Assembly: GCF_021401135.1 (NCBI RefSeq)
Contig: NZ_JACBFO010000001.1
Coordinates: 930,001 to 994,000 of the forward strand
Reading direction: 5' to 3'
Origin: Azonexus sp. R2A61
GTDB taxonomy: Bacteria; Pseudomonadota; Gammaproteobacteria; Burkholderiales; Rhodocyclaceae
Length of the DNA stretch: 64,000 nt
Shown: positions 63,301 through 64,000 of the stretch, one piece after another
Layout: the number at the start of each line of letters is the position of its first letter
Numbering within the stretch: position 1 is the first letter of the stretch
Made by a program: the position numbers and the translations under genes
The notes under the pieces: model-generated
What the model saw: only the letters and a program-made list of their open reading frames with translations
Told to the model about the DNA's origin: nothing
The model's database searches: none

Positions 63301-63990
63301 CGCTACGTAAAGTACTGGGCAACCGCAGGCTCGGGCTTCGAGCACAATCGCTGAGGGTTCGTAGCAATAGAGTACGGTGCTGCGTCTAAGGATATCTGCC
63401 AGGTCTTCGGGGGAGCGCGGGATATCGTGACAGAGGCTGGTTCCATTCTGATCGAGCCAAGGATCGATCTTGCCTCCAAACCCTAGATACTTGTGCGCGT
63501 AAAAGCAAAAACCGCTTCGTTTGAGATCTTGCGGGTTGTCGTGATTATGGAAGATGCGTTCGTCGATCACCGGGAGGTGAAGGCGACGGGAGTCGACGAT
63601 ATCGGGTGTCAGAACCCATGCATCCCAATGAAAGACGATGTCGGTCGATGCCGGTTTTTCTTCTCCGCCCAAGTGGCCGGGCTTGTTGAGGAGCCAGCGG
63701 ACGACGACTTCCTGGCCGAGCGGATTGCCGCTGACAACCTCAGGGTACACTGCAATGCCAGGGCGGTTCGCTTGCCGATGGCGTTCTCGAACCATGTCAT
63801 CGAGCACGGGGGTGCGTAGGAATGGACTGGTTTTTGCGGCAGTGACATAAGCTTCGTAGCCCAGTTCATTCAGGATGTGGCAAAGGTAATGTGTTGCTCT
63901 AACACCGGCCGAGGTCTGGCGATAATCGGGGGCGACGATGTAGTAAGGGTAGTCTCGGCTGAGAAAAAAACTCGGATACTTTTTTGGCAT
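60376..63990 (-). CDS. Large multi-domain glycosyltransferase, probably for flagellin
   Basis: A 1204-residue soluble protein with apparently four glycosyltransferase-like parts: an N-terminal GT-B-like region (1-300; YCYEPSAIVLEARACGCPV near 208-226), a GT-A-like region (about 350-570; DDD at 460-462), a second GT-A/GT2 region (about 585-810; PPVSIAIISGGQLEFLQQCLESL, with QED in place of DxD) and a C-terminal GT-B region (about 885-1204; RIGWAGGTAHRGD, LRLLEYGVLGIPVVATD). It lies directly upstream of fliC in the same direction, so flagellin glycosylation is the likely job. The ATG at 63990 lacks a ribosome site and the frame stays open to the window edge, so the true start may lie outside. 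Confidence 0.85.
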   Translation of the reverse strand: MPKKYPSFFLSRDYPYYIVAPDYRQTSAGVRATHYLCHILNELGYEAYVTAAKTSPFLRTPVLDDMVRERHRQANRPGIAVYPEVVSGNPLGQEVVVRWLLNKPGHLGGEEKPASTDIVFHWDAWVLTPDIVDSRRLHLPVIDERIFHNHDNPQDLKRSGFCFYAHKYLGFGGKIDPWLDQNGTSLCHDIPRSPEDLADILRRSTVLYCYEPSAIVLEARACGCPVLYVATPYLEQFQWTALERTMMVAENRLPDTPIPHYRVSTIYNLGAEQRLREARKGLSDFIRITQKAARQNAKQSASRALSLPTGTPAAIETSRIYQRWLASRRIEASDGNILADAIAAWRNPPEFHIVVRAGENDRAALAETLDSLNYQLYNRWHIDIITNLPCPDGLDALPSVGWQQTESDTEKPTIDFLVAAGQRDWIVELPAGAILDPLCLWRVAEHANSGGTAIGAIFTDDDIYDAHGIRNAPRFKPGVNPTWLQSADLAGPLFVRRDIWRISGSAAADRRSAWFAQLLRISAAAGWHCLSHIPDVLISYPEAFPSSAEACMHALLNPQAATAGSEIIPVSQDSWRIRRQLDEYPPVSIAIISGGQLEFLQQCLESLADKTAWDDIELLLVRAESTDPDLEEWVSAYRFRSTAVRQVFLNNDANWAEACNAAIISASHEHVVLLQEDTVILDPNWLESLVGTLVQPEVAGVSPRLVRPGNGQIAYSGDILGLAGEHASPHRDDAHFAESGYLDCLQVSRDVTLLAEGCMLLRRSDYIAVNGMENEIFPQDSAHRDFSLKLLAAGKRLIYQPQSTLVHYGESLRKHFDIANIRQPETRIESDRKLAQRWLANGVADPFWNPNLSLAQKSPQAETAFHAAWQYLPTGLPRIAARPVGNAQGDYRVSGPLKALRRAGLALDCIWQQDDEREFTPYELARLAPDVLIAQNYLLDPRLAGLQAWRESGLDTFIVYALDDLFTEMPLKSSLRSGVPANARSRFKHALQYCDRLVVSTEFLAESYRHLIADIRVVPNRLESDLWLNLQSAKRRGRKPRIGWAGGTAHRGDLELIKPVIEATRDEADWVFMGMHTDEIRPLLTEFHPGVAFSEYPAKLAALDLDIAIAPLEINRFNQGKSNLRLLEYGVLGIPVVATDIDPYRNSPACILPNDTARWIEALRERIHDAEAREREGAAMKAWVMQQFILENHLDQWLTAHLPD

Positions 63991-64000
63991 GATCGATTGA

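Noticed and set aside
1-64000. CRISPR arrays, insertion sequences, tRNA or rRNA genes, prophage
   Set aside because: No regularly spaced repeats, transposase genes, RNA gene signatures or phage genes were seen; the whole window reads as motility genes.

Overview
The window is a GC-rich, gene-dense stretch (about 63 protein genes, no gene-free gap over 300 bases apart from cut edges) that holds almost a whole flagellar and chemotaxis superlocus. Gene content and order point to a polarly flagellated betaproteobacterium, most likely a Rhodocyclales-type organism: flhB-flhA-flhF-flhG-fliA followed by a MotC/MotD stator, sigma-54 promoters with a FleS/FleR two-component pair, a CheD/CheV-rich chemotaxis set, and a PilZ flagellar brake. 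The order-level assignment is inference; no rRNA or other marker gene is present.

Layout. (1) 254-14939 (+): chemosensory module A: cheY, cheA with a repeat-bearing linker, cheW, three large tandem chemoreceptors, cheR, cheD, cheB. (2) 15007-20522 (+): an orphan STAS-domain protein, two tandem CheV-type coupling proteins, a second cheY, cheZ and a second cheA, closed by a strong intrinsic terminator. (3) 20704-28573 (+): flhB, flhA, flhF, flhG, fliA, motC, motD. (4) 28589-30081 (-): flgN, flgM, flgA. (5) 30159-40937 (+): flgBCDEFGHIJ from a sigma-54 promoter, then flgK, flgL and a translationally coupled unknown lipoprotein from a sigma-28 promoter. (6) 40962-51700 (-): fliFGHIJ and fliKLMNOPQR, the latter with its own near-consensus sigma-54 promoter in the fliJ-fliK gap. 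(7) 51810-54699 (+): fleS, fleR, fliE. (8) 54712-59375 (-): ycgR-like PilZ protein, FhlB (free FlhB C-domain), a second FliK-like protein, fliT, fliS, fliD, flaG. (9) 59468-63990 (-): a short flagellin with a sigma-28 promoter and a 1204-residue multi-domain glycosyltransferase that may run off the window.

How it works together: FleS/FleR with RpoN would switch on basal-body and hook genes (fliE, flgB, fliK and probably fliF); FlgM holds FliA until the hook is done; FliA then fires fliC, flgKL and flgM itself, each of which shows a recognisable TAAA-type -35 and GCCG-type -10 at 11-base spacing. FlhF/FlhG set pole position and number. Two CheA proteins, two CheY, CheZ and two CheV feed the FliM switch; the three receptors all end in an xWxxF tether for CheR/CheB.

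The signal not explained by genes is a short word, YTGCGGTCRAC, found by eye 24 times in 64 kb (expected well under one by base composition), on both strands and in different genes and one intergenic gap. It behaves like a highly iterated, uptake-sequence-like or protein-binding element and is the best lead for something undescribed. Other leads are the phenylalanine-rich repeats in CheA1, the FliK2-FhlB-YcgR set, the flgL-coupled lipoprotein, the degenerate P-loop of FlhG, and the repeat-bearing flhB promoter region.
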